DNA of 64,000 bases from contig CAVULE010000001.1 of assembly GCA_963742315.1 (NCBI GenBank), positions 186,001 through 250,000 of the forward strand, written 5' to 3'. The notes under the pieces were generated by a model, which worked only from the letters and a program-made list of their open reading frames with translations, searched no databases and was not told the origin of the DNA. A program made the position numbers and the translations under genes. Shown here in pieces: positions 15,944 to 24,111 of this stretch; within the stretch, counting starts at the first letter, position 1, and every line of letters begins with the position of its first letter. The stretch comes from AV69 sp963742315. Lineage in GTDB: Bacteria > Verrucomicrobiota > Verrucomicrobiia > Chthoniobacterales > UBA10450.

Positions 15944-16049
15944 GCCTGAACCAGGCGTTGCAGCGAACCCAGCACTTTGCGGTAGCTTGCTCGGACGATC
16001 ATTACCTGCTTCCAAAGTGCTGGGTCGCTGATCTTGTGTCTCGTTAGGC
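15944..16049 (+). other. attC-like recombination site 14
   Basis: Left box GCCTGAAC has one extra base; the right box GTTAGGC is perfect. Inner arms CCCAGCACTTTGC and CCAAAGTGCTGGG form the longest perfect stem of the array. Confidence 0.75.
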
Positions 16050-16106
16050 GTCAGTGCGAACGCATTCCGGATTGCCAAAGCCGAAACCGCGAGTCAGAAT
16101 GCACCG

Positions 16107-16307
16107 ATGAGTTCACAAGCTTCCGGACTGCGTGTCACCAGTTTGATTTTCGCGCTTTTTGCCATTGGCCATGTGGTGCGTCTGATCAAACAAGCGCAGG
16201 TAACGGTCGGAACTTACCAGATACCGATGTGGATAAGCGTGGTCGCGCTTATCATCGCTGCCATATTGAGTACTTGGATGTGGCGACTCTCCTCCTCCCG
16301 AGGTTAA
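16107..16307 (+). CDS. Small two-segment membrane protein (last cassette gene)
   Basis: 66 aa. Two hydrophobic segments: TSLIFALFAIGHVVRLIKQ (residues 11-29) and WISVVALIIAAILSTWMW (42-59), with a basic loop between. It starts 57 nt after a good recombination box, in the cassette position. No family recognised. Nothing that looks like a following recombination site is visible, so this is probably the right end of the array. Confidence 0.55.
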   Translation: MSSQASGLRVTSLIFALFAIGHVVRLIKQAQVTVGTYQIPMWISVVALIIAAILSTWMWRLSSSRG

Positions 16308-16390
16308 ATCGTAGGGGATCCGCTCCGACCCGATCCTTGTGCGCCTCCAAAGATGAAGAAGCGCGAGTTTGATTCTTCTTCGTGACTTGA

Positions 16391-16477
16391 CGCGGCACGG
16401 CGAAATTTTGGCAGCTCTACCGCGAGTTACCTCCCGAAATTCAGGCCGTAGCGCGTAAAGCTTCGTCCCGGGCAGCC
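16391..16477 (+). pseudogene. RelE/ParE-like toxin N-terminal fragment
   Basis: One frame reads GTAKFWQLYRELPPEIQAVA then RKASSRAA. The pattern FW..Y..LP..VQ..A.K matches the start of RelE-type toxins. It has no start codon (a TGA precedes it) and merges into the antisense of the LuxR gene, so only ~29 codons survive. A relic at best. Confidence 0.4.
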
Positions 16478-16486
16478 GTTATACTT

Positions 16487-17590
16487 TCAGCGCATGAGGG
16501 CGATCAAACGGCTGCGGCTGGGGACCTCAAGCTTGTGGAAGATGGAATGGAGATGCTTCTTGACCATGGCCACGCTTAAACCGGCTTCGTCCGCGATCTC
16601 CTGGTTGCTATGGCCGTCACAGATCAGTCCGGTCAATTGCTGCTCGCGTTGAGTGAGTCGGACCAGGTGCGGCAAAGGTGTGGCCGGGCGACGAAATTCT
16701 TCGCATTCAATCAGAAAATGTGGTCGAGCCAGGCTGCCCATGCTGAGTTGTCTCATATTAAGGGTCGCCCGCAAGAACGACCATTTGGAATGATGAATCA
16801 CCTCTTGCCGCAGAATCATTCGAGGTGTGGCCAATTGCGATCTTTGTCGCCATTCCTTCTTCAGGCGGCGACATCGGTCGAGAATCTCCGCCGGCACCGG
16901 CTCATCAGCTTTGGTGAGCGAGGCCAATTCCGGCCCCACGGCCCACAAATTGCAAAATTCTCGCGCAGCCTTGTTCTGATAAACCAGCCGGAGGTTCCAA
17001 CGAAGAAGCATGGTCGGTAGTGGCAGCCGACTCAAAAAGCCTTCGAGCGCGGTCCGCGCGGCGCGCTCGCGTTCGAGCAATTGCAGTCGCCGCAGCGCCG
17101 TCTCGAACTGCGAGTAGAGATGGCGAAGCAATTTCGTTTGCACCGAGGTGAAGTCACCCTGTTCCGCCGTCCGCATGATTACAATGATGGCGAGGAGCCT
17201 TTGGCGTTGCCAAAAGAAGAGGCCGATCGCATGGACTCGCTTTTGCGGCGCCATGTATTTGCGATAAAAATCCGACTGCAGCATGGCGTCGCGCTTGGGA
17301 AAGACATCACTGGCGCGGACAAACCGGCGGCTGCGAGGATGCTTACTCAGATAGATCTCGATTGACCGGGCATTGAAGGAGCCGTTCAAAATCGGTTGCG
17401 ACCATTTGGCGATAAGCGGAGAAATTGGATGGTGCTGTAGCGTCAGACCGACCAGGGAACCAGGCAGCGCTGCCTCGATCACGCGCTGCACCGCTATCCA
17501 GAATGGCTCGAGGCGCGCGGCGGCATGCAAACGGAGAAGCGGCTTTTCGACGACAGAGCCAAGTATTGTTTCCGTGGCCGCGCGCTTCAC
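16487..17590 (-). CDS. LuxR-type transcriptional regulator
   Basis: 367 aa. The C-terminal ~60 residues are a GerE/LuxR helix-turn-helix (LTQREQQLTGLICDGHSNQE, then IADEAGLSVAMVKKHLHSIF and HKLEVPSRSRLIALM). The N-terminal ~200 residues (PLLRLHAAARLEPFWIAVQR, then GLTLQHHPIS and FYRKYMAPQKRVHAIGLFFW) look like a GAF-type sensory domain, followed by a short PAS-like stretch (LLRWNLRLVYQNKAAREFCN). Ligand unknown. Divergent from hsp20. It lies at the right end of the cassette array, outside it. Its ATG is the only start giving the full N-terminus. Confidence 0.8.
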   Translation of the reverse strand: MKRAATETILGSVVEKPLLRLHAAARLEPFWIAVQRVIEAALPGSLVGLTLQHHPISPLIAKWSQPILNGSFNARSIEIYLSKHPRSRRFVRASDVFPKRDAMLQSDFYRKYMAPQKRVHAIGLFFWQRQRLLAIIVIMRTAEQGDFTSVQTKLLRHLYSQFETALRRLQLLERERAARTALEGFLSRLPLPTMLLRWNLRLVYQNKAAREFCNLWAVGPELASLTKADEPVPAEILDRCRRLKKEWRQRSQLATPRMILRQEVIHHSKWSFLRATLNMRQLSMGSLARPHFLIECEEFRRPATPLPHLVRLTQREQQLTGLICDGHSNQEIADEAGLSVAMVKKHLHSIFHKLEVPSRSRLIALMR

Positions 17591-17640
17591 GTAAATCCTT
17601 TCCCCACCGATCTATGATCGCAACTCCATACTCGTTCAGA

Positions 17641-17658
17641 CTCTCGCGAAAGCGAGAG
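17641..17658 (+). other. Perfect hairpin with GAAA tetraloop between luxR and hsp20
   Basis: CTCTCGC-GAAA-GCGAGAG, seven paired bases. Lies in the divergent promoter region, possibly within the hsp20 leader. No T run, so not a terminator; could be a leader RNA structure. Confidence 0.35.
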
Positions 17659-17805
17659 GCGTGATGTGAAAAAGGTTACCTAAGTTACCAAGCACAGCGG
17701 TGTTCTCGGGCCGAAGATCAGAAGCAAGGCTTGCTGCGCTCCCGGCAGGTGGCGGACGGGACGCAGCCCAAAACCTACCGCCGCGCAGGAAAGGAACAAG
17801 ACGCT

Positions 17806-18252
17806 ATGATCAATACACTCACCCGCTGGGAGCCAATGGAATTGGCCGATGTAGAAAACCGGCTTTCGCGGTTCTTCGGACGCCGCACGAACGGAAGAGA
17901 AAGAGATGATATCACTCTCGCTGATTGGGAGCCGCTCGCCGACATTACCGAAGATGACAAGGAATACGTGATTAAAGCCGAGTTGCCGGACGTGAAAAAG
18001 GAAGACGTAAAAGTGACAGTCGAGAACGGAGTCCTGACGATCGCCGGCGAACGCAAGTTCGAGAAGGAAGAGAAGAAGAAGAAATACCATCGAGTCGAAC
18101 GGTCCTACGGCAGTTTCGTCCGAAGTTTCGCTCTTCCCGACTTGGCCGACGCCGACAAAGTAAAGGCTGAGTTCAAGGACGGCATGCTCACGGTTCACGT
18201 GCCGAAGAGCGAGAGAGCCAAAGCCAAGCAAGTAGAGGTCAAGGTTAGCTGA
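17806..18252 (+). CDS. Small heat shock protein (Hsp20 / alpha-crystallin)
   Basis: 148 aa from ATG 17806, preceded by AGGAAAGGAAC. The short N-terminus MINTLTRWEPMELADVENRL then SRFF is the classic start. The alpha-crystallin domain spans residues ~45-140: WEPLADITEDDKEYVIKAEL, PDVKKEDVKVTVENGVLTIA, GERKFEKE, then YGSFVRSFALPDLADADKVK and AEFKDGMLTVHVPK. The GVL (GVLTIAGER) motif is present; the IXI tail is absent or altered. ATP-independent holdase for unfolding proteins. The CbpM-like regulator, rhomboid and ClpP-fold protease downstream suggest a protein-quality cluster. Confidence 0.95.
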   Translation: MINTLTRWEPMELADVENRLSRFFGRRTNGRERDDITLADWEPLADITEDDKEYVIKAELPDVKKEDVKVTVENGVLTIAGERKFEKEEKKKKYHRVERSYGSFVRSFALPDLADADKVKAEFKDGMLTVHVPKSERAKAKQVEVKVS

Positions 18253-18271
18253 CGCTTCTAAAAAAAAGCGC

Positions 18272-18300
18272 GCGCGTCCTCGATTAGACCGGGGACGCGC
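18272..18300 (-). terminator. Hairpin followed by a T run on the minus strand
   Basis: GCGCGTCC and GGACGCGC pair around a 13-nt loop. Read on the minus strand the stem is followed by GCGCTTTTTTT, as in an intrinsic terminator. No minus-strand gene ends here, so it may instead stop antisense transcription or mark the 3' end of hsp20. Confidence 0.35.
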
Positions 18301-18352
18301 ACATCGGAAGGGGCTATTCTTCGCCCGAAACGCGATATAACAACATGATGAC

Positions 18353-18718
18353 GTGATAAATCCGGCGACGAAGGCAGTGTCGAACGAGATGGTGGCGACA
18401 CCGCCGCGCTGGCTACAGCTGTTCGATCCGCCCGCCGACGCGGTTTACACGATTGAATCCGCGGCCCAGCTTACCGGGGTACCGCGCCGGACAATTCTTG
18501 TTTATTGCAAGCATCGCCTTCTTTCGCCGCTGCTCGGCACCGGAGTTGGAGGCTATTCCTTTGATGGCGACGGGATTCGTGCATTGCGTCGCATCGAGGC
18601 GCTCCGCACAGCCTGCGGCGACGATTTTGCCGGCATCAGAATCATTCTCGACTTGACCAAAGAACTGGAGCGTCTACAAGCGGGTCCGAGGCGGACGGGC
18701 GTATTTCGCTCAACGTAG
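18353..18718 (+). CDS. CbpM/MerR-like chaperone modulator
   Basis: 121 aa from GTG 18353 (ATG 18389 is an alternative). A MerR-type helix-turn-helix is visible at residues 31-60: YTIESAAQLTGVPRRTILVY then CKHRLLSP. It is followed by GGYSFDGDGIRALRRIEALR and a C-terminal helix FAGIRIILDLTKELERL. The linker and lack of effector domain match CbpM, which binds DnaJ-like proteins, or HspR-type repressors. Next to hsp20, a role in controlling heat-shock genes is likely. The stop is immediately followed by the rhomboid ATG, with no gap. Confidence 0.65.
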   Translation: MINPATKAVSNEMVATPPRWLQLFDPPADAVYTIESAAQLTGVPRRTILVYCKHRLLSPLLGTGVGGYSFDGDGIRALRRIEALRTACGDDFAGIRIILDLTKELERLQAGPRRTGVFRST

Positions 18719-19456
18719 ATGTTTCCGATTAAAGATTCTGTTCCGAGTCGCTCCACACCGGTGGCCACTCGGGCATTGATTCTGGTCAATGTAATCGTGT
18801 TTTTCTTCGAGCTGGGACTGCCGCACCAATCCGTTGAGCAGCTTTTCTATTTATTCGGTCTTGTTCCGGCGCGTTTCACTCATCCCGACTGGGCTCTGGC
18901 CGTTGGCTTTCCCGTCGATAATTTTTGGCCGATTCTGACGCATCAATTCCTGCACGGCGGGTGGCTCCATATCGTAGCGAATATGTGGACCCTTTGGATT
19001 TTCGGCGACAACGTCGAGGACAGAATGGGTCCGGTCCGCTTTACCATTTTTTATTTGCTCTGCGGCACGGCTGCTGGGCTCGCTCATTTGTACGTGAATC
19101 CAGACTCTACCGTGCCATCGGTCGGTGCATCTGGCGCAATCGCAGGGGTGTTGGGTGCTTATTTTCTTTTTTTCCCGACGGCGCGCCTGGTGGTGGTGTT
19201 TCCGATCTTCTTTTTTCCATTCTTTTTCGAAATACCGGCTGTGTTTTATCTGGCCCTCTGGTTTTTCATTCAATTATTTAGCGGGACGATGGCCCTGGCC
19301 GGCCCGCAACAGGTCGGTGGCATCGCCTGGTGGGCGCACATTGGCGGATTTGTCGTCGGAATGTTGTCATGCTGGTTGTTTGTGAAGAAGCCGAGGCGCC
19401 GAATGCAACCTGATGAGTATGGTGCGGAATGGGCGTGGGAACCGCGTCGCCGTTAG
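18719..19456 (+). CDS. Rhomboid-family intramembrane serine protease
   Basis: 245 aa with six or seven membrane segments. The HGGWLHIVANMWTL segment (residues ~80-95) carries the oxyanion Asn/His features. VPSVGASGAIAGVLGAYFLF contains the catalytic Ser of GASG, and WWAHIGGFVVGMLSCWLF carries the catalytic His. All residues needed for activity are seen. The role is cleavage of membrane-anchored proteins near the outer face. The ATG directly abuts the TAG of the preceding regulator gene, so they are translationally linked. A minor oddity is a very Phe-rich stretch in the fourth segment. Confidence 0.9.
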   Translation: MFPIKDSVPSRSTPVATRALILVNVIVFFFELGLPHQSVEQLFYLFGLVPARFTHPDWALAVGFPVDNFWPILTHQFLHGGWLHIVANMWTLWIFGDNVEDRMGPVRFTIFYLLCGTAAGLAHLYVNPDSTVPSVGASGAIAGVLGAYFLFFPTARLVVVFPIFFFPFFFEIPAVFYLALWFFIQLFSGTMALAGPQQVGGIAWWAHIGGFVVGMLSCWLFVKKPRRRMQPDEYGAEWAWEPRRR

Positions 19457-19474
19457 ACAATAAGAAGACTAGGC

Positions 19475-20299
19475 ATGGATATCTTTTGGCTGTTTTTCAT
19501 GCTATCGGCGCTCCAGCCGGTCATCAAACAGCGGCTGTTGGAAGCGTCGCGCAAGCGGCTGATCTCATTAATTGAGCGCGAACGAAAATCGCGCGTGGTG
19601 TTGCTGGTGCATCGCCAGGAAACGATGAGCCTTCTCGGGTTTCCCGTGTTTCGTTATATCGATATTAACGACAGCGAGGAAGTACTGCGTGCCATTCACT
19701 TAACTGATGCGGAGATCCCATTGGATCTGGTCCTGCACACACCGGGTGGATTGGTCCTGGCTGCAACCCAGATCGCGCGCGCTGTCTCCAAACGCAAGGG
19801 CAAGGTCACGGTGTTTGTGCCGCACTTTGCCATGTCCGGCGGAACATTGATCGCGCTGGCGGCGGACGAAATCGTCATGTGCGCGCATGCGGTACTGGGC
19901 CCGGTCGATCCGCAGTTGGGTGAATACCCGGCGGCATCAATCGTAAAAGCAGCGCGTCAAAAACCGATCGCCGAGGTGGATGACAAAACGTTGATTCTCG
20001 CGGACCAGGCGGAGAAGGCGCTTTTCCAAATGGAGCATGAGGTAACCGATTTGCTCGGGCGCAAGGTTCCGGCTGAGAAGGCGACGGAGCTGGCCAAGCT
20101 GCTGACCAGCGGCACCTGGACACACGACTTTCCGATTACTTGCGAGCGCGGACAGGAACTGGGTCTACCTGTCCGGGATGATATGCCGGAAAATATTTTG
20201 CGCCTGATGCAGCTGTATCCGCAGCCCATTCGTCGTCAGCCTTCGGTGGAATATCTGCCTCTTCCTTACCGGACCGGGGAACCGGGTCCGCGGAAATAA
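19475..20299 (+). CDS. SDH-family ClpP-fold serine protease (membrane-anchored)
   Basis: 274 aa. The N-terminal hydrophobic segment (MDIFWLFFMLSALQPVI) is a membrane anchor. The ClpP fold follows: SRVVLLVHRQETMSLLGFPV, PLDLVLHTPGGLVLAATQIA (GG loop), VFVPHFAMSGGTLIALAADE (catalytic Ser in AMSGGT), ALADEIVM-type strand, and THDFPIT near the C-terminus with the Asp/His of the S-D-H triad. The SDH group (PF01972) differs from SppA in triad order. Substrates unknown. It lies 18 nt after the rhomboid gene, probably in one operon, and both are membrane proteases. Confidence 0.8.
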   Translation: MDIFWLFFMLSALQPVIKQRLLEASRKRLISLIERERKSRVVLLVHRQETMSLLGFPVFRYIDINDSEEVLRAIHLTDAEIPLDLVLHTPGGLVLAATQIARAVSKRKGKVTVFVPHFAMSGGTLIALAADEIVMCAHAVLGPVDPQLGEYPAASIVKAARQKPIAEVDDKTLILADQAEKALFQMEHEVTDLLGRKVPAEKATELAKLLTSGTWTHDFPITCERGQELGLPVRDDMPENILRLMQLYPQPIRRQPSVEYLPLPYRTGEPGPRK

Positions 20300-20494
20300 A
20301 TCTTTTGTTAGGCCTGGTCGGCGCATTTCCGGACGCGGATTCTCCGGTGTGTTACAACGTCTGAGAAGAGCCGCGTGGCTCGACAGAGTCTCGCCCTGCC
20401 AACGCGTCCTCGCGAAGATTTCACTGCTAGGGCGACGCTCTGCGGAGCCGCAACAAGTGCAACATTTCGTGAAATACCTGCGAAGCTCGCAAGA
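20300..20494. other. Intergenic region
   Basis: Between converging genes. Nothing recognised; some GC-rich inverted repeats around AGCCGCGTGGCT are visible, but no clear terminator. Confidence 0.4.
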
Positions 20495-23400
20495 TTACAG
20501 GGCTGGTTCTGCGGTTAACGGTGGTGCGGATTGGGTTGGCGCGGGCACTGAGGTTTTGGTGCGGCGCTCTTTGAACCACATGATCACGACATAGAAGACG
20601 GGCGTGAGAAAGAGACCGAAACCGGTCACGCCGAGCATTCCGAAAAAGACTGCGGTGCCAAGCGCCTGACGCATTTCAGCACCGGCGCCGCTGCTAAGAA
20701 CTAGCGGGAGGACACCGAAAATGAAGGCGAATGAGGTCATGAGGATCGGACGCAATCGGAGGCGGCAGGCTTCAACCGCGGCGGTAAAGCGATCCTTGGC
20801 ATCGCGATCCTGAATTTGTTTAGCGAACTCGACGATCAAGATGGCATTCTTGCAGGCGAGCCCAACGAGCACGACAAAACCGATTTGAGTAAAGATGTTG
20901 TTCTCCATTGAGCGCAGCCAGACACCATAGATCGAACTGAACAGACACATCGGCACGATCAGAATGATGGCGAGTGGCAGCGACCAACTCTCATAAAGCG
21001 CCGAGAGGAGAAGGAAGACGAAGAGAACGCAGAGTGGAAAAATGTAGGCCGCGCTGTTGCCGGCGAGTTTCTGCTGCAGCGCGATCTCCGTCCAGTCGGT
21101 CGTGAAACTGGTGGGCAGAATTTCTTTCGCGAGACGATCAACCGCAGCCAACGCGTCGCCCGTGCTGGCGCCCGGCGCGGGCTGGCCGCTCAGATCTGCC
21201 GCCGGGAACATGTTGTAGTGCGTAATTTTGTCGGCGCCGCTCACTTCCTTCACGGTCGCGACGGAACCCAGCGGAACCATTCCGCCGGAGTTATTGCGCG
21301 TCTTAAGTAAGCGGATGTCGTCGGGACTCAGGCGAAATTGCGAGTCGGCTTGCGCGGTGACGCGATAGGTGCGGCCGAAGAGGGTGAGATCGTTCACGTA
21401 GGTCGAGCCAAGGTAAGTCTGGAGTGTGCCGAAGATGTTGCTCAGCGGCACGTTCATGCTCTTCGCTTTGACGCGATCCACTTCGAGCCAGAGTTGCGGC
21501 ACGTTGGCGCGAAAGGTCGTTAGGTTATTGGTCAGGCCCGGCGTTTGATTTGCTTTCATCATCATGGCGAAAGCTTCCGTTTGCAGTTCTTCGAGTCCGG
21601 CGTTGCCGCGATCTTGAATGAAAAGTCGATATCCGCCGGCGTTGCCAATCCCGGAGACGGGTGGCGGCGGGAAGACAGCGACGAGCGCCTCGGGAATCTC
21701 GGCGCGAACGCGCGCGTTCATCTTTGCCACGATGGCGGGCATTTTTTCCTCGGCCGTTTTACGCTCCGAGAATTCCTTGAAGGGTAGGAAGACCGCAGCC
21801 GTGTTGGTCTGATTGCCGCCGAAAAGATTGAAGCCGGCAAATTCAACGGTGTTGAGGACCCCGGGCGTTTCGCGCCCGATCTTTGTAATCTTGTCGACCA
21901 CGGCCTGGGTGCGATCGAGCGATGCCGCGTCGGGCAACTGTGCGTAAACGACGGCGTAGCCACGGTCCTGTGTCGGCAGAAAACCGCCGGGCACGATTTT
22001 GAAACCGAGACCGGTCAGCCCAAGTAGGCCGGCGTAGATGAGCAGAACGATGATGGCGAGTCGGGTAAGCCGCGCAATGGTATTGCCATAGGCGTTCGAG
22101 CTCGACGCGAAGGCCTTATTGAATCCTTTGAAGAACCAACCGAGCACGCCATCGATCAGGCGCTGAAATGAATCCTTCTCCGCGCCGCGTGGCCGGAGGA
22201 GAAGCGCGGCGAGCGCGGGTGAAAGCGTAAGCGAGTTGAGCGCAGAGATCGCGGTCGAGACCGCAATGGTAAGCGCGAATTGCCGAAAAAATTGACCGGT
22301 GATGCCGCTGATAAACGCCGTCGGGATGAAGACCGAGCAAAGGACGAGGGCAATCGCAACCAGTGCGCCGCCGACCTCCGTCATGGCCTTTCGTGCGGCA
22401 TCTCGCGGACTCAGACCATCTTCAATGTGATGCTCGATGGCTTCCACCACGACGATGGCGTCATCGACCACGATGCCGATCGCGAGAACAAGGCCAAAGA
22501 GCGAAACGTTGTTGATCGAAAACCCGAAAGCTTTCATCGCTGCGAATGTGCCGATCAACGAAACCGGAATCGCGATGAGTGGGATGATCGCAGCGCGCCA
22601 GGTTTGGAGAAAGACCAGCACGACGAGAACGACGAGCGCGATGGCTTCGAAAAGTGTCTTTTGCACTTCGTGGATCGACTCACGGACAGAAACGGTCGGG
22701 TCGTAGACAATTGTATAGTCGAGGCCGGCGGGGAAGCGCTGCTTCAGCTCAGCCATCTTCTTCCGAACCGCGTCGGACGTGGCGAGTGCGTTCGAGCCCG
22801 GGAGTTGGAAAATGGCAATCGCAGTCGCCGGTTTTCCGCCGAGCCCACTGTTGACCGTGTAATCGCGCGCAGCGAGTTCAACCCGCGCAATGTCGCGCAC
22901 GCGCGTGACTTGTCCGTTCGCGCCAGTCTTAACTATGATGGCGCCGAACTCCTTTTCGTCCACGAGTCGGCCTTGCGTGCTAACCGTGTATTGGAATGCG
23001 GTTGCGCCCTTCGGCACCGGCGGCGCGCCGATAATCCCGGCTGCGACCTGCACGTTCTGTTCCTGCAGCGCTTGCACGACATCCTGCGCCGTCAGATCGC
23101 GCGCCGCGGTCTTGTTAGGATCGAGCCATATCCGCATAGAATATTCGCGTGCTCCGAAGACATTGATGTCGCCCACGCCATCGAGGCGCGCGAGTTCGTC
23201 GCGAACCTGAAGCAATGCGTAATTGCTGGTGAAAAGCTGGTCGAGTGACCCGTCCGGCGAAACGAGATGCACGACCATGGTGATGTCGGGCGACTGTTTT
23301 TTCGTCGTTACACCGATGCGCTGCACATCGGGCGGGAGAATGGGGATCGCGATGGCGACGCGGTTTTGCACCAACACCTGGGCGGTATCGAGATTGGTGC

Positions 23401-23695
23401 CGAGCTTAAAGGTGATGCTCAGCGTCATGTTGCCGTCGCTCGTGCTCTGCGAAGACATGTAGAGCATGTTCTCAACGCCATTGACCTGCTGCTCGATCGG
23501 CGTCGCAACCGTTTCCGATACCACCTGCGCGTTGGCGCCGGGATAGGTGGCCGTGACCTGGATGGTGGGCGGCGCAATGTCCGGATATTGCGCAATCGGA
23601 AGCGTCGAAAGCGCGATCACGCCGACGAGCGTGATGACGATACTGATCACGCCCGCGAAGATCGGCCGGTCGATGAAGAAGTGCGGAAAATTCAT
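20495..23695 (-). CDS. RND multidrug efflux permease (AcrB/MexB type)
   Basis: 1066 aa, the usual length of hydrophobe/amphiphile exporters. It starts MNFPHFFIDRPIFAGVISIV, the first membrane segment. The proton-relay pair of adjacent Asp lies in FGLVLAIGIVVDDAIVVVEA (TM4), and Lys/Thr positions in TM10-11 are kept (ILIVEFAKQ, ILMTSFAFIFGVLPLVLS). Two large periplasmic loops with the porter domain (LTLSPALAALLLRP ends the first half) are present. It is the inner-membrane trimer of a tripartite pump driven by protons. The ATG overlaps the stop of the upstream IVS gene by 4 nt, and the adaptor gene lies next to that, so the operon order is adaptor, IVS, permease. No outer-membrane gene is present here. 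Confidence 0.95.
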   Translation of the reverse strand: MNFPHFFIDRPIFAGVISIVITLVGVIALSTLPIAQYPDIAPPTIQVTATYPGANAQVVSETVATPIEQQVNGVENMLYMSSQSTSDGNMTLSITFKLGTNLDTAQVLVQNRVAIAIPILPPDVQRIGVTTKKQSPDITMVVHLVSPDGSLDQLFTSNYALLQVRDELARLDGVGDINVFGAREYSMRIWLDPNKTAARDLTAQDVVQALQEQNVQVAAGIIGAPPVPKGATAFQYTVSTQGRLVDEKEFGAIIVKTGANGQVTRVRDIARVELAARDYTVNSGLGGKPATAIAIFQLPGSNALATSDAVRKKMAELKQRFPAGLDYTIVYDPTVSVRESIHEVQKTLFEAIALVVLVVLVFLQTWRAAIIPLIAIPVSLIGTFAAMKAFGFSINNVSLFGLVLAIGIVVDDAIVVVEAIEHHIEDGLSPRDAARKAMTEVGGALVAIALVLCSVFIPTAFISGITGQFFRQFALTIAVSTAISALNSLTLSPALAALLLRPRGAEKDSFQRLIDGVLGWFFKGFNKAFASSSNAYGNTIARLTRLAIIVLLIYAGLLGLTGLGFKIVPGGFLPTQDRGYAVVYAQLPDAASLDRTQAVVDKITKIGRETPGVLNTVEFAGFNLFGGNQTNTAAVFLPFKEFSERKTAEEKMPAIVAKMNARVRAEIPEALVAVFPPPPVSGIGNAGGYRLFIQDRGNAGLEELQTEAFAMMMKANQTPGLTNNLTTFRANVPQLWLEVDRVKAKSMNVPLSNIFGTLQTYLGSTYVNDLTLFGRTYRVTAQADSQFRLSPDDIRLLKTRNNSGGMVPLGSVATVKEVSGADKITHYNMFPAADLSGQPAPGASTGDALAAVDRLAKEILPTSFTTDWTEIALQQKLAGNSAAYIFPLCVLFVFLLLSALYESWSLPLAIILIVPMCLFSSIYGVWLRSMENNIFTQIGFVVLVGLACKNAILIVEFAKQIQDRDAKDRFTAAVEACRLRLRPILMTSFAFIFGVLPLVLSSGAGAEMRQALGTAVFFGMLGVTGFGLFLTPVFYVVIMWFKERRTKTSVPAPTQSAPPLTAEPAL

Positions 23696-24108
23696 TCGAA
23701 TTCGGAATGCGGAATTCGGAATGCCGAATTCGAACTGCGGTTGCGTCGCGTTGTCTTAATTGAGGCGATTGTGATCGCGATCAGTTCGTTGGCTTCCTGC
23801 TTGATCGCGGCGAGCTTGGCGGCAGAAACCAGTTCGGATTCCTCCAACAATTCGAGCCAGAACAAGGTCTCGTCGCCTTCCTCTTCGACGATGCCCATCT
23901 TGGCAATGAAGTCTGCGGTCGATCTTGCGCGGCAGGCAGCGGAGTTAGCCGCAACAGATGTGCCGGAACGCACAATCTGTGATGCGAGCGCGCGACCCGC
24001 CGTTGTCTTCGGCAGCGCATCGACAAGCTTCAAGATCCGAAGCGCAAACGCCTTGGTGCGCTTTTTCAAATCGGGCTCATTCCGCATTCCGCATTCCGAG
24101 TTCCGCAT
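23692..24108 (-). CDS. Four-helix-bundle (23S rRNA IVS-type) protein within an IR-flanked element
   Basis: 138 aa. The core reads KKRTKAFALRILKLVDALPK, then ASQIVRSGTSVAANSAACRA, then DFIAKMGIVEEEGDETLFWL with ELLEESEL and LAAIKQEANELIAITIASIK. This is the S23/IVS four-helix bundle (PF05635 type) with IVRSGTSVAANYxxAxxA. Its first residues (MRNSECGMRN) and last residues (NSAFRIPHSEFE) are encoded by the inverted GGAATGCGGAATTC repeats. The gene sits exactly between the adaptor stop (TAA then ATG, no gap) and the permease ATG (ATGA overlap). Function of the family is unknown; members are found inside 23S rRNA genes and as stand-alone elements. Confidence 0.85.
   Translation of the reverse strand: MRNSECGMRNEPDLKKRTKAFALRILKLVDALPKTTAGRALASQIVRSGTSVAANSAACRARSTADFIAKMGIVEEEGDETLFWLELLEESELVSAAKLAAIKQEANELIAITIASIKTTRRNRSSNSAFRIPHSEFE
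23694..23733 (+). repeat. Left inverted repeat of the IVS element
   Basis: Runs of GGAATGCGGAATTCGGAATG, matched in inverted orientation by the repeat at 24079-24111. It lies inside the coding sequence and encodes the IVS C-terminus. Confidence 0.75.
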
Positions 24109-24111
24109 TTA
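24079..24111 (-). repeat. Right inverted repeat of the IVS element
   Basis: Reverse complement contains GCGGAACTCGGAATGCGGAA, matching the left repeat. It encodes the IVS N-terminus MRNSECGMRN. The outer end touches the stop codon of the adaptor gene. Confidence 0.75.
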
